Of a stretch of DNA of 64,000 nucleotides, positions 1 through 8,632 are shown piece after piece (the first letter of the stretch is position 1; every line of letters begins with the position of its first letter). Below the pieces are notes generated by a model. That model had not been told where the DNA came from. It saw only the letters and a list, made by a program, of their open reading frames with translations, and did not search any database. The position numbers were made by a program, and so were the translations under genes. The stretch comes from Labilibaculum sp. DW002. Its GTDB lineage: Bacteria > Bacteroidota > Bacteroidia > Bacteroidales > Marinifilaceae. The DNA is taken from NCBI RefSeq assembly GCF_029029525.1, contig NZ_JAKJSC010000007.1, positions 62,001 through 126,000 of the forward strand, written 5' to 3'.

Positions 1-501
1 GAAATACTTGCCGATTTGTAAGGAATGTTTTTTCAGAACAAAAAGGCCTGCAATCATATAAATCATTCCCCAAAAAACTCTAAACAAACCCATGATAAAG
101 AATATTGGCTTTTGAGAATCTTCAATGATATTCTTGTCTTCAATAATGGAACCTTCGCTGTTTACAGTAAATTGCAGAAAAACTGCAGCCGTAAAAAAGA
201 GATAGGGAAGGGCATGAAGAAGATGAAGTGGATTAAATTTTTGTGAGCTATTGGTGTAGCTCAGTATGTATAAATAAACCAGAGGGCCGATGAGTATGCC
301 AATGGCAGTGTATAAGCCAAGGAAAAAAGGATAATCAGTATCGATGCCCATAACCTCTAGGGAGTATCCAAGAAGAATAAACCCCATCAAGATCATCAAC
401 ATCATTAGGACATAATCACCCCTTGATTTATTCTTTTTGTTGATGACCAAAAATGTTAAAAAGAAGGCTTGTACAGCTCCTACAATAAATACGAATTCCA
501 T
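1..501 (-). CDS. Membrane-spanning AraC-type regulator, N-terminal part (cut by window edge)
   Basis: Only the first 167 codons are in the window, and the frame is still open at base 1. The translation (MEFVFIVGAVQAFFLTFLVI...) is very hydrophobic, with several transmembrane helices and a LIGPLVYLYILSY segment. It resembles the 7TM sensor half of the complete AraC-type regulator at 11422-12546, which starts in the same way (hydrophobic helix, then a KKNKS loop). I infer that the missing C-terminus is an AraC DNA-binding domain. An in-frame ATG at 558 would add 19 residues. I prefer 501 because the first helix then begins directly, as in the paralogue. Confidence 0.7.
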   Translation of the reverse strand, partial: MEFVFIVGAVQAFFLTFLVINKKNKSRGDYVLMMLMILMGFILLGYSLEVMGIDTDYPFFLGLYTAIGILIGPLVYLYILSYTNSSQKFNPLHLLHALPYLFFTAAVFLQFTVNSEGSIIEDKNIIEDSQKPIFFIMGLFRVFWGMIYMIAGLFVLKKHSLQIGKYF

Positions 502-738
502 AAAAAATGTTTTAGCAGTAAAGGCATCCCAAACAAATGCTCCTCTAATGGTTGGCATATGAAAGTAGCAAATTTATGTCTGATTTTTCAAGTTAAAACA
601 AAAATAGCAGAAAAGAACACGGCTTGCTTATCTTCCCACTCATTAAAGAGGAGGGGTGGAGTGAGATGTTAATCTAGATCAAATGTACTTCTATTGATAT
701 TTAAACAAAACACTCAAACCTTCGATTATGATGCTGAT

Positions 739-776
739 AAAAAGGGCAGTACTTAATTTAAGTACTGCCCTTTTTG
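739..776. terminator. Bidirectional intrinsic terminator
   Basis: A near-perfect inverted repeat (AAAAAGGGCAGTACTT ... AAGTACTGCCCTTTTT) with A and T tracts on either side. It lies just past the stop of the lipoprotein gene at 804-1721 (minus). The rest of 502-803 has no gene I can support. Confidence 0.85.
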
Positions 777-803
777 TGATTATTTTACTAGTATATCCAG
801 TGA

Positions 804-1721
804 TTATTGTAAGGTGAAATCTCCTGAAGCGATTTCTACTTTGTAAGTTCGTTCGCCTTTAACTCCATCTTTTTTAGTATAATTTATTTTGCAATTTATA
901 TATCCATCTTCTGTCTGATTAAATTTTGCGTCGTCTATTCTGGTATCTTCTGGTAAGTCAGCAAGTGGATTTTCACTTTCCCAAATTATTTCATCATTTT
1001 TAAGATTTCTACGGATGAATTTATTTTCAAATCGAATACTTTCCTGAATATTAATGGAAGTATAATAACCACTGTCAGCAAATTTATTTACTTCAAATTG
1101 CTCAAGTCCATCCATCGTATAACAATTCCATTTATGCTGATGGTTAAAATCGGAATTGGATAAAACTAAAAAGCTATTCTCAAACCAAGGAATGATTTTA
1201 CTAAAGAAATAATCTGTTTTTGGCTGAGTAAAACTCTTTATTCTTTTGTTGGCTTGATCCGAAATAAAATATAAATCACACGATATACCTAGTTTCTCCC
1301 CTGGTGCAGTGTATCCCCATCCCCAAAGGAGAAATGCATAATCATTCTCAAATTCATGAATTTTTCGGATAGAAAAATCGGTGATATTATAGATTGAGCT
1401 TTCACCATAGCCTTCATTTATATTTACAATTGTGTCTAATGTAAATTCGTCGTTTGAAAAAATACTTGTCTTATTTGTTCTACTAAATCCCTTAATGATA
1501 AGCTTGTCTTTTATGCGCCCATTAAAATAAATTGTATTGGTATCACTTCCTATTTGAACCGATTCGTATTTTACATTTGTGTTAAATAAATTGTATTTCG
1601 CCAATATTTCTTCAAATTCATTACTAGGTTGTACATTTTCTTCAATCTCAGAGTCACCATCTGAACAAGAAATCATGGCAATAATAATTGCTAATCCTAA
1701 AAAGAGTTTGTTAATTTTCAT
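804..1721 (-). CDS. Lipoprotein of unknown function
   Basis: 305 residues. The N-terminus is a lipoprotein signal: a short basic start, a hydrophobic stretch and the lipobox MISC with Cys at about residue 19, followed by an acidic, Ser/Glu-rich linker. It is therefore a periplasmic or outer-membrane lipoprotein. The remainder is rich in alternating hydrophobic/polar strands and aromatic residues, which suggests a beta-rich, perhaps propeller-like, fold; I do not recognise a family. It stands alone, with a strong terminator behind it and repeat-containing DNA upstream. No function is assigned. Confidence 0.8.
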   Translation of the reverse strand: MKINKLFLGLAIIIAMISCSDGDSEIEENVQPSNEFEEILAKYNLFNTNVKYESVQIGSDTNTIYFNGRIKDKLIIKGFSRTNKTSIFSNDEFTLDTIVNINEGYGESSIYNITDFSIRKIHEFENDYAFLLWGWGYTAPGEKLGISCDLYFISDQANKRIKSFTQPKTDYFFSKIIPWFENSFLVLSNSDFNHQHKWNCYTMDGLEQFEVNKFADSGYYTSINIQESIRFENKFIRRNLKNDEIIWESENPLADLPEDTRIDDAKFNQTEDGYINCKINYTKKDGVKGERTYKVEIASGDFTLQ

Positions 1722-1979
1722 GCTTTAGTATGTTTGTTTACAGTTTGATTATAATTTCGAAAAAATAATCAATAAGGAATATTTATTATGATTTCAAATT
1801 TATTTTTTTCGGAATGCTAAATGTACCAAAACAATAATTCATAATCTATATTAAATAGTAATTAAAAATCATTCTTTATTTTTTAATTAAAGCTTGATGA
1901 TATGGCATATGATGATGTTACATAAAAACCTATTACTAATCGTTTCCTGATTTTGTAATTGTTTACTGGCTACTGTTTT

Positions 1980-2072
1980 ATTTAACCACAAAGGACACAA
2001 AGTTTTTCGCAAAGTAGCGCGAAGGAAAAAGGATCTCTGTGTAACTCGGTGTACTCGGCGGTAGAATGTTAT
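1980..2072. repeat. Dispersed intergenic repeat, copy 1
   Basis: This stretch reads TTTAACCACAAAGGACACAA ... and then CTCTGTGTAACTCGGTGTAC ..., the same wording that recurs (in various lengths) at 41.2-42.2, 47.25-48.44, 52.0-52.8 and 62.15-62.3 kb. An 80-codon minus-strand frame across it is not credible as a gene. The surrounding gap 1722-2155 is otherwise AT-rich and has no other gene. Confidence 0.7.
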
Positions 2073-2085
2073 TGATTTTTCAATA

Positions 2086-2125
2086 CACCCCTCTATCTGT
2101 CGATATCTCCCCTGAGCAGGGGAGA
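2086..2125. repeat. REP-like element related to the DUF559-linked inverted repeat
   Basis: CACCCCTCTATCTGTCGATA followed by TCTCCCCTGAGCAGGGGA. It contains a small palindrome (CCCCTGAGCAGGGG) and matches, in order, the two arms found beside the DUF559 gene at 15589-15684. It is a solo copy. Confidence 0.55.
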
Positions 2126-2155
2126 ACATTTTTAATAGACAGATTTTGTAATTGT

Positions 2156-3151
2156 TTACTGTTCACTGTTCACTGAAAATTGTTCAAGCGCCTGATATAC
2201 TTCTTCTGCATTACTCGTACTCATTAATTCATTTCGAAGTGCCGATGCACCTTTAAATTCGTTCGTGTAGATTTTGAAAAACCTTCGCAGAATCGCAAAA
2301 TTCTTATCTCTTCCCCAAGTGGCCTCAAATACGCGAGTGTGCTCCTTTAAAAGAGCTAGCTTTTCTTCTGTGCTAATAGTTTCCTTATCGGGATTGAAAA
2401 ACCAAGGGTTCTTGAAAATGCCTCGTCCGATCATTACGCCATCCAAACCATGTTGCGCAATTTTTTGCAATCCATCGGCATAGCTTTCTACATCGCCGTT
2501 GCCAATAATTTTGATTTGAGGTGCTAATTCGTTTCTTAGTTGTGCTCCTTTGGCAATCTCATTCCAATCAGCCAATCCATCAGACATTTGCTTTTGTATG
2601 CGACCGTGAATGGTTAAAGCATCAATGGGCATTCCCAACAGGTGTGAAATCCACGATTCGGTAACCACCTCTTTAAAACCAATGCGGGTTTTTACGCTTA
2701 GTGGTAAATTGGTCGCTTCTTTGGTTGCCAGTATAATTTCTTTGGCCAATTCGGGCTGTGCGATTAGGGCAGAGCAGCAACCGTTCTTTACCACATTTTT
2801 CACCGGGCATCCCATGTTGATATCGATACCATCAAAATCGGTTTCCTGGGCAATGTATTGGGCAGTTTTGTAATATTTCTCCGGATCTTTACCCCATATC
2901 TGGGCAATCAGCTTCACATTTTTTTGTTTCAGCAGTTCTTTTTCGGAATCATTTATTCTCAAGCGGTGCTTCACCTTTTCGTGACCAACTGGGTGCGTCA
3001 TTCCTTCAACCGAAGTAAATTCGGAAAACAGGAGGTTCAGCTTGCCATCTTGCATTGTTTTCAATACGATTTCTCGGAAAGAGGTATCGGTTACATCTTC
3101 CATTGGAGCCAGCGAAAAGTTCGGGCCTTTTATGTTGTGCCAAAAATTCAT
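2156..3151 (-). CDS. tRNA-dihydrouridine synthase family protein
   Basis: 331 residues. It is a TIM-barrel flavoenzyme that reduces uridine to dihydrouridine in tRNA D-loops. Visible hallmarks are the N-terminal LAPMEDVTD (FMN-binding start of the Dus family), DINMGCPVKNVVKNG with the conserved Cys at about residue 115, KTRIGF, LTIHGR and the IGNGDV ... GVMIGRG phosphate-binding end. The length is normal for bacterial Dus proteins. I cannot tell DusA, B or C apart by eye, so no symbol is given. A short heptamer repeat lies immediately upstream. It appears to be a single-gene unit. Confidence 0.92.
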   Translation of the reverse strand: MNFWHNIKGPNFSLAPMEDVTDTSFREIVLKTMQDGKLNLLFSEFTSVEGMTHPVGHEKVKHRLRINDSEKELLKQKNVKLIAQIWGKDPEKYYKTAQYIAQETDFDGIDINMGCPVKNVVKNGCCSALIAQPELAKEIILATKEATNLPLSVKTRIGFKEVVTESWISHLLGMPIDALTIHGRIQKQMSDGLADWNEIAKGAQLRNELAPQIKIIGNGDVESYADGLQKIAQHGLDGVMIGRGIFKNPWFFNPDKETISTEEKLALLKEHTRVFEATWGRDKNFAILRRFFKIYTNEFKGASALRNELMSTSNAEEVYQALEQFSVNSEQ

Positions 3152-3212
3152 TCTTTATCAGTTATCAGTTATCAGTTATCAGTATTCAGAGAACAGTGTT
3201 CGGAGCTGTCAG
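3152..3212. repeat. Short tandem heptamer repeat (AGTTATC)n
   Basis: About four tandem copies of AGTTATC, then a degenerate tail (cagtattcagagaacagtg). A sister repeat with unit ACTGTTC lies at 2155-2172, spanning the end of the neighbouring dus gene, so heptamer repeats sit at both ends of that gene. The rest of the gap to 3405 has no supported gene. Confidence 0.7.
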
Positions 3213-3405
3213 TGATTTTGTATTAACACCACTTTGTACTTACACTCCCGAAAGCTTTCGCAGATCTCTTCGAAAAGGAAAAATGTATTCTCAATTTAAT
3301 CTTCTCTTTTTTAGGGAAAGGGGTGCTCTTTTTTTCAGTTGTTATTAATGATCTATTAGTATCTTTTAAGATAGGGGTGATTTATAATTCATCATTAATA
3401 ATTAT

Positions 3406-4440
3406 TCATTTTTTTAAAAGCTTTGGCCTAATTCTTTGTCGGTAAATCTGGCTTTTGCTGTATTTGTCGTGAAATTTCGATCGCAAAAGTACTCTTTCTT
3501 CCATTGGTAATTGAATAATATCGGTGCATTCATCGGTGCAACAGCCTTGGTAATGTTCTTTGCACTCATCGCACTGAATAAATAGCAAGTGGCAATCATC
3601 GTTAGCGCAATTGGTATGCGTATCGCAAGCTTTACCACATTGGTGACATTTGGAAATGATTTCGTTGTTGATGCTTTCGCCAAGGCGTTCGTCGAAAACG
3701 AAGTTTTTACCACGAAATTTAGATTCGATACCCAATTGTTTTATTTCCTGAGCATAAGCAATAATGCCACCATGCAATTGGTTCACATCTTCGAAACCAT
3801 GATGCTTTAAATAGGCACTGGCTTTTTCACAACGAATACCACCAGTACAATACAATAGGAATTTTTTGTCTTTGTCTTCACCAAAATCATTCACTACCAT
3901 TTCAATTTCTTCACGAAAAGTATCTACATCTGGGCAAATGGCATTTTCGAAATGGCCAACTTCACTTTCGTAATGATTGCGCATATCAATAACAATGGTA
4001 TCTTCTTTACCAATTTCATTGTGAAACTCAATAGGAGAAAGGTGATTACCTACCTTGGTGGTATCAAAGGTATTGTCGTCTAAGCCATCTGCAACAATCT
4101 TTGGTCTTACCTTAATGATCAGTTTGAAAAAGGATTTTCCATCATCTTCTATGGCCCATTTTATTGGCATGTTGGCCAGTTCTTTGCGATTGTTTAAGTC
4201 GGTAAAAAAGGCATCTGTATTGTGTTCTGGAATGCTCATTTGTGCATTAATTCCTTCTTTGGCAATGTATATTCGACCTTTGCAATTCAACTGAAACCAC
4301 TTCTCGAACAATTCGTCGCGATAGGTGTTTGGCTCGTCGAAATTCACATATCTGTAGAAAGAAAAAGTTTTTCTTTGAAAATCTTCACTTTCTAACTGTT
4401 TTATTAGCTCTTCCTTGCTATATTTATTACGAAGTTGCAT
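3406..4440 (-). CDS. trhO: tRNA uridine(34) hydroxylase TrhO (rhodanese family, YceA)
   Basis: 344 residues. TrhO uses a rhodanese fold to make 5-hydroxyuridine at the wobble position of tRNA. An N-terminal acylphosphatase-like domain (FYRYVNF ... CKGRIYIAKEGINAQMS) is followed by a rhodanese domain with DMRNHYESEVGHFENA and the active-site loop LLYCTGGIRCEKAS (Cys about 198). The C-terminal tail is Cys-rich (CHQCGKAC ... CHLLFIQCDEC), as in the family and probably zinc-binding. Length and motifs match the UPF0176 family. No operon partner is evident; the oxidoreductase at 4585 is divergent. Confidence 0.93.
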   Translation of the reverse strand: MQLRNKYSKEELIKQLESEDFQRKTFSFYRYVNFDEPNTYRDELFEKWFQLNCKGRIYIAKEGINAQMSIPEHNTDAFFTDLNNRKELANMPIKWAIEDDGKSFFKLIIKVRPKIVADGLDDNTFDTTKVGNHLSPIEFHNEIGKEDTIVIDMRNHYESEVGHFENAICPDVDTFREEIEMVVNDFGEDKDKKFLLYCTGGIRCEKASAYLKHHGFEDVNQLHGGIIAYAQEIKQLGIESKFRGKNFVFDERLGESINNEIISKCHQCGKACDTHTNCANDDCHLLFIQCDECKEHYQGCCTDECTDIIQLPMEERVLLRSKFHDKYSKSQIYRQRIRPKLLKK

Positions 4441-4508
4441 TTTTGCTATTCTAATTTAGAATTAATAAACATTGCAAAAGTAATGGTTTTTTACGTTCAA
4501 ACAAGTAA

Positions 4509-4525
4509 CCACAAGTTACTTGTGG
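4509..4525. promoter_or_regulatory. Small palindrome between divergent genes
   Basis: CCACAAG-TTA-CTTGTGG, a perfect 7-bp inverted repeat between the divergent starts of trhO and the oxidoreductase gene. It could be an operator or simply a hairpin; nothing else identifies it. Confidence 0.3.
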
Positions 4526-4584
4526 CGTAATTAAGACTAATTCATCTTTAATAGGTGAATTTGCACAATTTATAATCACACTTT

Positions 4585-5628
4585 ATGGAAAAACAATTTC
4601 TGATTGTTGGACAAGGAATAGCGGGTTCTTTGCTTGCGTACGAGATGTACAAGGCTGGAATGAATTTCACGATAATCTCAAATCCTGAGATCAAAAAAGC
4701 TTCTGATGTAGCTGCAGGAATGTACAATCCTATGGTATTTAAGCGACTTACCAAGAGTTGGATGGTTGATCAGATTTTGCCGGTAATGACAAACTCGTAC
4801 CAAAAGCTGGAAGAGGAATTAGGGGAGCAGTTTCTTTTCCCAATGGATATTATTAAGCCGCTTGTCGAAGATGAAGGTAAGATGTGGGAGAAACGTATTT
4901 TCGATGGTGATTTTTCGGAGTATATGGAAGAAAAGAATGAGAGAGGCTTATTTAGTGGTCTGAAAAATTTCAGCGTATTTGGTAAGGTGACCAAGTCGGG
5001 ACACGTTAATTTGGCAAGACTACTGAGCAAATTAAGAGATTTTTTTAAGGATAAAGGCTTGTTGATTGAATCAAATTTTGAATACAAAGATTTGGGTTTT
5101 ATCAATGGAAATATAACCTGGCAAGGAATTACAGCCCGAACGATTGTTTTTTGTGAAGGATATCATGCAGCTAAAAACCCATACTTTAAGAACATTGCTT
5201 TTAAGCCAACAAAAGGCGAGTTGTTAGAGATTGAATGTGAGGGCTTACCCGAAAATAACATCATCAATAAAAATTTATTTGTGTTGCCAGTTGGGAACCA
5301 TCGCTTTAAAGTTGGTGCTACTTACGATTGGAAAGATCAAAACGAAGAGGTGACTGCAGAGGCTAAAACCGATTTGTTATCTCGTTTGGATAAAATAATT
5401 GACATTCCTTATACAGTTCATAATCATTGGGCAGGTGTTCGACCAACGATTAGTGATCGTCGTCCTGTGTTGGGTGTACATCCACAACATAGTGGTATTG
5501 CTATATTTAATGGATTGGGCACTAAAGGAGTGATGTTGGCACCTTATTTTGCAAGGGAAATGGTTCAGTTCTTATTGTTTAAGAGCTATCCATTAGACAA
5601 GGAGGTTGATATACGCAGATTTTATTAG
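4585..5628 (+). CDS. FAD-dependent oxidoreductase (DAO superfamily)
   Basis: 347 residues. The N-terminus carries a dinucleotide-binding beta-alpha-beta motif (FLIVGQGIAGSLLAYEM) typical of FAD enzymes of the DadA/ThiO/MnmC-C type, followed by a conserved substrate-side segment (ASDVAAGMYNPMVFKR). The C-terminus has GVRPTISDRRPVLG and a NGLGTKGVMLAPYFA signature, the second FAD-contacting region of D-amino-acid-oxidase-like proteins. The substrate is unknown; amino acids or a modified tRNA base are the usual ones in this superfamily. It lies alone and is followed by a strong terminator. Confidence 0.85.
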   Translation: MEKQFLIVGQGIAGSLLAYEMYKAGMNFTIISNPEIKKASDVAAGMYNPMVFKRLTKSWMVDQILPVMTNSYQKLEEELGEQFLFPMDIIKPLVEDEGKMWEKRIFDGDFSEYMEEKNERGLFSGLKNFSVFGKVTKSGHVNLARLLSKLRDFFKDKGLLIESNFEYKDLGFINGNITWQGITARTIVFCEGYHAAKNPYFKNIAFKPTKGELLEIECEGLPENNIINKNLFVLPVGNHRFKVGATYDWKDQNEEVTAEAKTDLLSRLDKIIDIPYTVHNHWAGVRPTISDRRPVLGVHPQHSGIAIFNGLGTKGVMLAPYFAREMVQFLLFKSYPLDKEVDIRRFY

Positions 5629-5634
5629 AAAGAA

Positions 5635-5676
5635 AAAACCTCTATTAAGATGTAATAACACTTTAATAGAGGTTTT
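5635..5676. terminator. Bidirectional intrinsic terminator between convergent genes
   Basis: AAAACCTCTATTAA ... TTTAATAGAGGTTTT, a long stem with flanking A and T tracts. It is shared by the convergent oxidoreductase gene (plus) and the coiled-coil gene at 5698-6336 (minus). Confidence 0.85.
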
Positions 5677-5697
5677 ATTAGTATCAATTCTTTTTTA

Positions 5698-6336
5698 TTA
5701 TTCTACATCTTCTTCTTTTAATATGGCTTTTTCTACTTTTTCTTCGAAAGCTTTTACGCCTTTTTCTGCTTTTTTAATTCTTTCTAATTTTTCTTGATAA
5801 AGCGCATCAGTTGTTTTGCCTTCTTTCTTTTCTTTTTCTAATCTTTCCCTTGCGTTCTTTATTTTTTCTTTTGCCGCTTTTATTTTATCATCCGACCTGC
5901 TAACCGTTTCGTCTAATTCTTTACGGCGCTTTTCGCGGTACATTTTTGCTTGTTCGGCTCTTTTTTGCCCAAATTCTTTGCCTTTTAGCTCTTTGTCTTT
6001 TCCATAAGCATGCCCTTTTGCTTTCATGTCAGATTTCATGGAATCTCTTTTCTCCATCATTTCTGCTTTTTTGGATTCCATTGAATCCTTGGCATCTTTG
6101 TATTTTTCCTCATGTCTTTTTTTGTGGGCTTTCATGCTGTCTTGGTGCATTTTACCTCTTTCTTTTAGCTTATCCTTTTTGCCTTTTAGTTGCTTTTGGA
6201 TCGAATCCTTTTGAGCTTTTTGCGCATTTTCAATTTTTTGTTTTCCCTTTTTATCCAGGCCTTTCTGGGCTAATAGGGTTTGTGTAGTGCAGAGCATGAT
6301 GCACAGGGATAACAAACTTATCATTATTTTTTTCAT
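5698..6336 (-). CDS. Periplasmic Lys/Glu-rich coiled-coil protein
   Basis: 212 residues. A cleavable signal peptide ends at about TLLAQ (residues 1-24). The rest is extremely rich in Lys, Glu, Asp, Met and Arg with few hydrophobics, in long charged helical stretches (KDSMESKKAEMMEKRDSMKS, KIKNARERLEKEKKEGK), so it is predicted to be an extended charged helix or coiled coil. I recognise no family. It follows the small lipoprotein gene at 6352-6570 with a 15-nt gap, so the two are probably co-transcribed. A cell-envelope role is inference only. Confidence 0.75.
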   Translation of the reverse strand: MKKIMISLLSLCIMLCTTQTLLAQKGLDKKGKQKIENAQKAQKDSIQKQLKGKKDKLKERGKMHQDSMKAHKKRHEEKYKDAKDSMESKKAEMMEKRDSMKSDMKAKGHAYGKDKELKGKEFGQKRAEQAKMYREKRRKELDETVSRSDDKIKAAKEKIKNARERLEKEKKEGKTTDALYQEKLERIKKAEKGVKAFEEKVEKAILKEEDVE

Positions 6337-6351
6337 AGCTGTTTTTTTTGA

Positions 6352-6570
6352 TTATAATTCCTCTAACAATTGATCAACCTCTTTGCTTGCTTTTTCAAGT
6401 TCTTCTTTGGTTTTTTCCAATTCGGTTGCAAGTGAATCAACAACGTTTGTCTCAACTTCTTGAGCTTCCATTTCTGTCTTTACTTCTACTTTATCGGCTT
6501 TAGGCTTTTTATCGGCACATGCCACAAATAAGAAAGAGAAGAGTACGACAACTAAACTTAATTTTTTCAT
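6352..6570 (-). CDS. Small coiled-coil lipoprotein
   Basis: 72 residues starting at the ATG at 6570. An upstream in-frame Met would add 30 residues that do not look like a signal, whereas starting here gives a textbook lipoprotein signal (MKKLSLVVVLFSFLFVAC; lipobox FVAC). The mature part is a short charged helix with heptad-like spacing (ATELEKTKEELEKASKEVDQ), reminiscent of small Lpp-like or structural lipoproteins. It is first in a two-gene unit with the coiled-coil protein downstream. Confidence 0.75.
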   Translation of the reverse strand: MKKLSLVVVLFSFLFVACADKKPKADKVEVKTEMEAQEVETNVVDSLATELEKTKEELEKASKEVDQLLEEL

Positions 6571-6962
6571 AATGTATAAGGAGTTAGTTACATAAAAAAA
6601 AATGTGTGCATAGAAGGGATAGAGCAAAAATAAAATGGTAAAATCCCTTTTGTTCATCAATGAGCACTATTTTTTAAATCATACTTAATTTAAGAATATT
6701 ATTTGTGACGAGCACTATAAATTATGCTTGGGAGAAAATGGTGGTGTTTTGGTGCTTATTGTTTAGTGGAATCTTGTAAAATTGATATTTCAGGTATTTT
6801 TCAACTTTGCTTATGATGTCATTTTAAGTGCATCGATATTATTGATTGGAATTCATACTTTTCGTAAATTGAACTAAGCCTCTTATTCATAGAATACAAT
6901 TGCATTCTTATTCGTCAAAATCTCAATGCTGAGCTTTTGAAAGATGATTTCACTTCTAAAAA
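6571..6962. other. Intergenic region without a recognised gene
   Basis: AT-rich spacer between the divergent lipoprotein and SPFH genes. It presumably holds both promoters. I see no clear operator, RNA or repeat. Confidence 0.4.
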
Positions 6963-7712
6963 ATGCATACCATGAATTTCCTTTTAATTTTTAGTTTAGC
7001 TTTTTTGATGTTCCTTCTTAGCGGAATACGAATTATTTTTGAATACAAACGTGCACTAAAATTCCGATTTGGAAAATATATTTCAACACTTAAACCTGGA
7101 TTTAGATGGGTTATTCCTTTGGTAGAGACTATTCAGATTGTTGATATTCGTGTGATTACTATTAATATCGATTCTCAGGAAGTGATGACAGAAGATAATG
7201 TTCCTTGTAGCATAGACGGCGTTGTCTTTTTTAAGATTGAAGATCCTGAAAAAGCCGTACTGGAAGTTGAAGAATACAAGTTTGCGATTATGCAACTGGC
7301 TCAGGCTGCCTTGAGAGATGTTTGTGGTAAGGTGGAGTTGGACACCATATTATCGAAGCGCGAAGAGATGGGTAAAAACATCAAACATATTGTTGAAAAA
7401 GAAACTCAGGAATGGGGTATCGTTATTATCGATGTGAAGATTAAGGACATTCAACTACCTGAGAACATGAGACGCATGATGGCCAATCAAGCTGAAGCCG
7501 AACGTTCTAGAAGAGCCCGAGTTATTCTCGCTCTTGCTGAGCAGGAAGCTGCAGAGAATCTTTTGAAAGCTGGTAAACTGATTGATGAATCTCCATCGGC
7601 CATTAAGTTGAGACTTTATCAAACATTAGCCAATATAGCGGCAGAAAAGAACTCTACTATTCTTTTCCCATTCCCCGAAGAAGTTTTGCCTAGACCAGAA
7701 AAGAAAGAGTAG
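6963..7712 (+). CDS. SPFH/Band 7 (slipin, stomatin-like) membrane protein
   Basis: 249 residues. One N-terminal membrane helix (LLIFSLAFLMFLLSGI) is followed by an SPFH domain: IFEYKRALKFRFGKY, GFRWVIPLVETIQIVDIR and DVRVITINIDSQEVMTEDN-type strands, VFFKIEDPEKAV and ALRDVCGKVELDTILSKREE. The C-terminus has the slipin end QAEAERSRRARVILALAEQEAAENLLKAG. This composition is typical of bacterial slipins, which oligomerise on the membrane and organise microdomains. There is no adjacent NfeD protease partner, which many slipins have. The start could also be the Met three codons later. Confidence 0.92.
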   Translation: MHTMNFLLIFSLAFLMFLLSGIRIIFEYKRALKFRFGKYISTLKPGFRWVIPLVETIQIVDIRVITINIDSQEVMTEDNVPCSIDGVVFFKIEDPEKAVLEVEEYKFAIMQLAQAALRDVCGKVELDTILSKREEMGKNIKHIVEKETQEWGIVIIDVKIKDIQLPENMRRMMANQAEAERSRRARVILALAEQEAAENLLKAGKLIDESPSAIKLRLYQTLANIAAEKNSTILFPFPEEVLPRPEKKE

Positions 7713-7725
7713 GGAAAGATCTATA

Positions 7726-7766
7726 AACAAAAAAGGAAAACTCATACAAGAGCTTTCCTTTTTGTT
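7726..7766. terminator. Bidirectional intrinsic terminator
   Basis: AACAAAAAAGGAAA ... TTTCCTTTTTGTT between the convergent SPFH gene and the DUF4249 gene. Confidence 0.8.
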
Positions 7767-7785
7767 TACTGTTCTGCTGAGTTAT

Positions 7786-8628
7786 TTACTCTACGGTATA
7801 AGTCACTTTATCAACTTGAGTTAATCTAAAATATCCGAAGGCGTAATTGTCGGGATTAGCTTCGTTAATGCAATTCCCTTTTATTGCTACGGGAATAGTG
7901 CTGAATATATCTCCAGCTTGGGTTTGTTCAATCAAAATGCGAATGTAATTGTAGTAGGCTTCTGAAATTCCATAAAGATTAATATGGACCACATCTCCTG
8001 TTTCGAATTCTTCTTCGCCAGTGTCCTCATCATCTAATTTTTCGATGAAGAACTTCATTTCGTTACCATCCACAAACTCATCATCAACATCAAAAAGTTC
8101 GGGCAATAAATCGCCTTCTTCCTGAAATTTAATTAGGTAATAGTTTTCCTCATCGGCTGGATCTGGAACGTACATGTTTAGTTCAATTACCTCATCGTCA
8201 AAGCCATCTTCAGTTGACTGTTCAATGCGATCTATTTCGGTCACAGACATGAGGGTTTCAACTGCTGTATAGTTTTCTCCATTGTGTTCAATATTTAGCG
8301 TATAGCTGTGATTTAGTAAAGGAATAAAATCTGTACAAAGGTATTCTCCGTTTTGCTGATCCACGAAAGTGAATTCCTGATTGCTGTTATTGTCGGTAAC
8401 ACTTACGCTTGCATTGCTAACACCATTGCTTTTGTTTTCGGCGAAATAAGGTGTAGAAGAACTTAGTTTAATAATTTGTGTATTGCCATTGGTTCCTTTT
8501 TCCCAATCGATAGATGCCTCAACAACTAATCTTGCTTCGGCAACGGGCACGTCGACGTCGATTACTTCGGTGCAAGCAGCGAATAGTAATGCGATTCCGA
8601 TAAATATATAGATAGAATATTTGTGCAT
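7786..8628 (-). CDS. DUF4249 lipoprotein, partner of the TonB-dependent receptor
   Basis: 280 residues from the ATG at 8628; the longer frame starts inside the receptor gene. It has a lipoprotein signal with lipobox FAAC, then CTEVIDVDVPVAEARLVVEA, the typical opening of DUF4249 proteins of Bacteroidota. Strands rich in acidic residues follow (DDEDTGEEEFETGD). DUF4249 proteins are encoded next to TonB-dependent receptors, as here (4-nt gap after the receptor stop), and are thought to be surface or periplasmic partners in uptake of an unknown ligand. Function beyond that is unknown. Confidence 0.85.
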   Translation of the reverse strand: MHKYSIYIFIGIALLFAACTEVIDVDVPVAEARLVVEASIDWEKGTNGNTQIIKLSSSTPYFAENKSNGVSNASVSVTDNNSNQEFTFVDQQNGEYLCTDFIPLLNHSYTLNIEHNGENYTAVETLMSVTEIDRIEQSTEDGFDDEVIELNMYVPDPADEENYYLIKFQEEGDLLPELFDVDDEFVDGNEMKFFIEKLDDEDTGEEEFETGDVVHINLYGISEAYYNYIRILIEQTQAGDIFSTIPVAIKGNCINEANPDNYAFGYFRLTQVDKVTYTVE

Positions 8629-8632
8629 GATC

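Noticed and set aside
1887-2129. 80-codon minus-strand frame
   Set aside because: Falls entirely within dispersed repeat and REP-like sequence.
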